From Flavobacteriales bacterium (GTDB lineage: Bacteria; Bacteroidota; Bacteroidia; Flavobacteriales_F; PHOS-HE28), in contig JAEUSY010000033.1 of assembly GCA_016788295.1 (NCBI GenBank), forward strand, positions 1 through 43,599: a stretch of 43,599 bases of DNA, read 5' to 3'. A model generated the notes under the pieces. That model worked only from the letters and a program-made list of their open reading frames with translations, did not search any database and was not told the origin of the DNA. The stretch's first letter is position 1, and every line of letters begins with the position of its first letter. The position numbers and the translations under genes are program-made. This document shows, piece after piece, positions 42,949 through 43,599 of this stretch.

Positions 42949-43599
42949 ATGAAGTGGCACCTGCTCGATATCGGTGAGCTACGCCAGGCCTTGGGCGTCG
43001 GCGAAATGGGACTGAGCGAGGTCCATGCCGCAGAGCGCTTGATCGAGAACGGTCCGAACGAACTGGAAGGCAAGCGCAAGCGCACCATCCTTGGCCTCTT
43101 CCTCGCCCAGTTCAAGGACCTGATGATCATCGTGCTGCTTGCGGCCGCGGTGGTGGCCGGTGCCGTGGGCGACCTCACGGACACGTTCATCATCCTGGCC
43201 ATCGTGGGGGTGAACGCCGTGATCGGCATGGTGCAGGAGTTCCGCGCGGAGAAGGCCCTGGAGTCCCTGCAACGCATGGCGGCCCCGCAGGCCTCGGTGC
43301 GCCGCGGTGGCATTCTGCGCACCGTGCCCGCACGCGAACTGGTGCCGGGCGATGTGGTGCTGCTCGAGGCGGGACAGGTGGTCCCCGCCGATCTGCGCTT
43401 CACCGCGTGCCACGGCCTGCGCATGCAGGAGGCCGCGCTCACCGGCGAATCGCTCGACACCGCCAAGCAGGCCGGCGAGCTGGAAGGGGAGGACCTGCCC
43501 CTCGGCGACCGCAGCAACATGGGCTTCAAGGGCACCGTGGTGGCCAAGGGCCGCGGCGAGGGCATCGTGGTGGCCACCGGCATGCGCACCGAGATGGGC
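42949..43599 (+). CDS. P-type cation-transporting ATPase (calcium-pump type), C-terminus cut by window edge
   Basis: The first 217 codons. Seen: an N-terminal cation-ATPase domain (residues 5-45, LSEVHAAERLIENGPNEL), two membrane helices (about 48-70 and 76-98), the actuator domain with LVPGDVVLLEAGQVVPADLR and the TGES motif at 165-168. The beginning resembles P2A/P2B calcium pumps. The phosphorylation motif DKTGT lies beyond the window, so ion specificity is inferred. It starts 3 nt after the stop of the sodium/calcium exchanger gene. Confidence 0.88.
   Translation, partial: MKWHLLDIGELRQALGVGEMGLSEVHAAERLIENGPNELEGKRKRTILGLFLAQFKDLMIIVLLAAAVVAGAVGDLTDTFIILAIVGVNAVIGMVQEFRAEKALESLQRMAAPQASVRRGGILRTVPARELVPGDVVLLEAGQVVPADLRFTACHGLRMQEAALTGESLDTAKQAGELEGEDLPLGDRSNMGFKGTVVAKGRGEGIVVATGMRTEMG

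Overview
The window is chromosomal DNA from a GC-rich member of the Bacteroidota, most likely a Flavobacteriales-type lineage. The evidence is: several secreted proteins with C-terminal type IX secretion (T9SS) sorting domains (PNPT/NPA motifs), TonB C-terminal-domain proteins, a rhodanese/DUF368/aroE cluster, a PdeM nuclease, and the Bacteroidota -7 promoter box TAnnTT(T/C)G in front of many genes. No rRNA, tRNA, CRISPR array, transposase, integrase or phage gene was seen. No gene-free stretch exceeds about 270 bases. Both ends cut genes (an acyl-CoA carboxylase at the left, a P-type cation ATPase at the right).

Layout. 1-1116: carboxyltransferase subunit. 1233-3873: operon of four secreted TonB-C-terminal-domain proteins. 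4061-6655: T9SS cargo, WbqC-family protein and an NlpE-like lipoprotein. 6715-10807: three-gene operon of beta-propeller and secreted proteins, then an outer-membrane barrel. 10877-15783: housekeeping block (mnmE; divergent NDH-2, MFS transporter, sucD). 15784-21492: a compact regulatory cassette (LuxR-type response regulator, small unknown protein, TPR histidine kinase, two secreted proteins) that ends in a second, broken copy of the sucD 3' end. 21534-30265: secreted proteins, an uncharacterised conserved protein, fabG, a VWA-like membrane protein with a YdcF-family partner, and two T9SS cargo genes, one a trypsin-like protease. 30412-41876: uvrB, a three-repeat trefoil lipoprotein, two tiny conserved proteins, aroE/DUF368/rhodanese, ComA/TPR, glmM, a cysteine desulfurase, a zinc-ribbon protein and pdeM. 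41953-43599: sodium/calcium antiporter followed by a cation-pumping ATPase, which together suggest calcium export.

The most unusual region is the cassette after sucD. All three of its likely promoters carry the hexamer GGTATT exactly 21 nt before an 8-nt -7-like box, and two of them share the 14-mer GGTTTTCCGGTATT. The simplest reading is that the response regulator controls its own operon and two secreted proteins, so that sensor, regulator and outputs lie together. The cassette is bracketed by a 120-bp direct repeat (117/120 identical) of the sucD 3' end, as if it was inserted or duplicated as a unit. A second theme is leaderless transcription: at ten genes the -7 box ends only 3-8 nt before the start codon.
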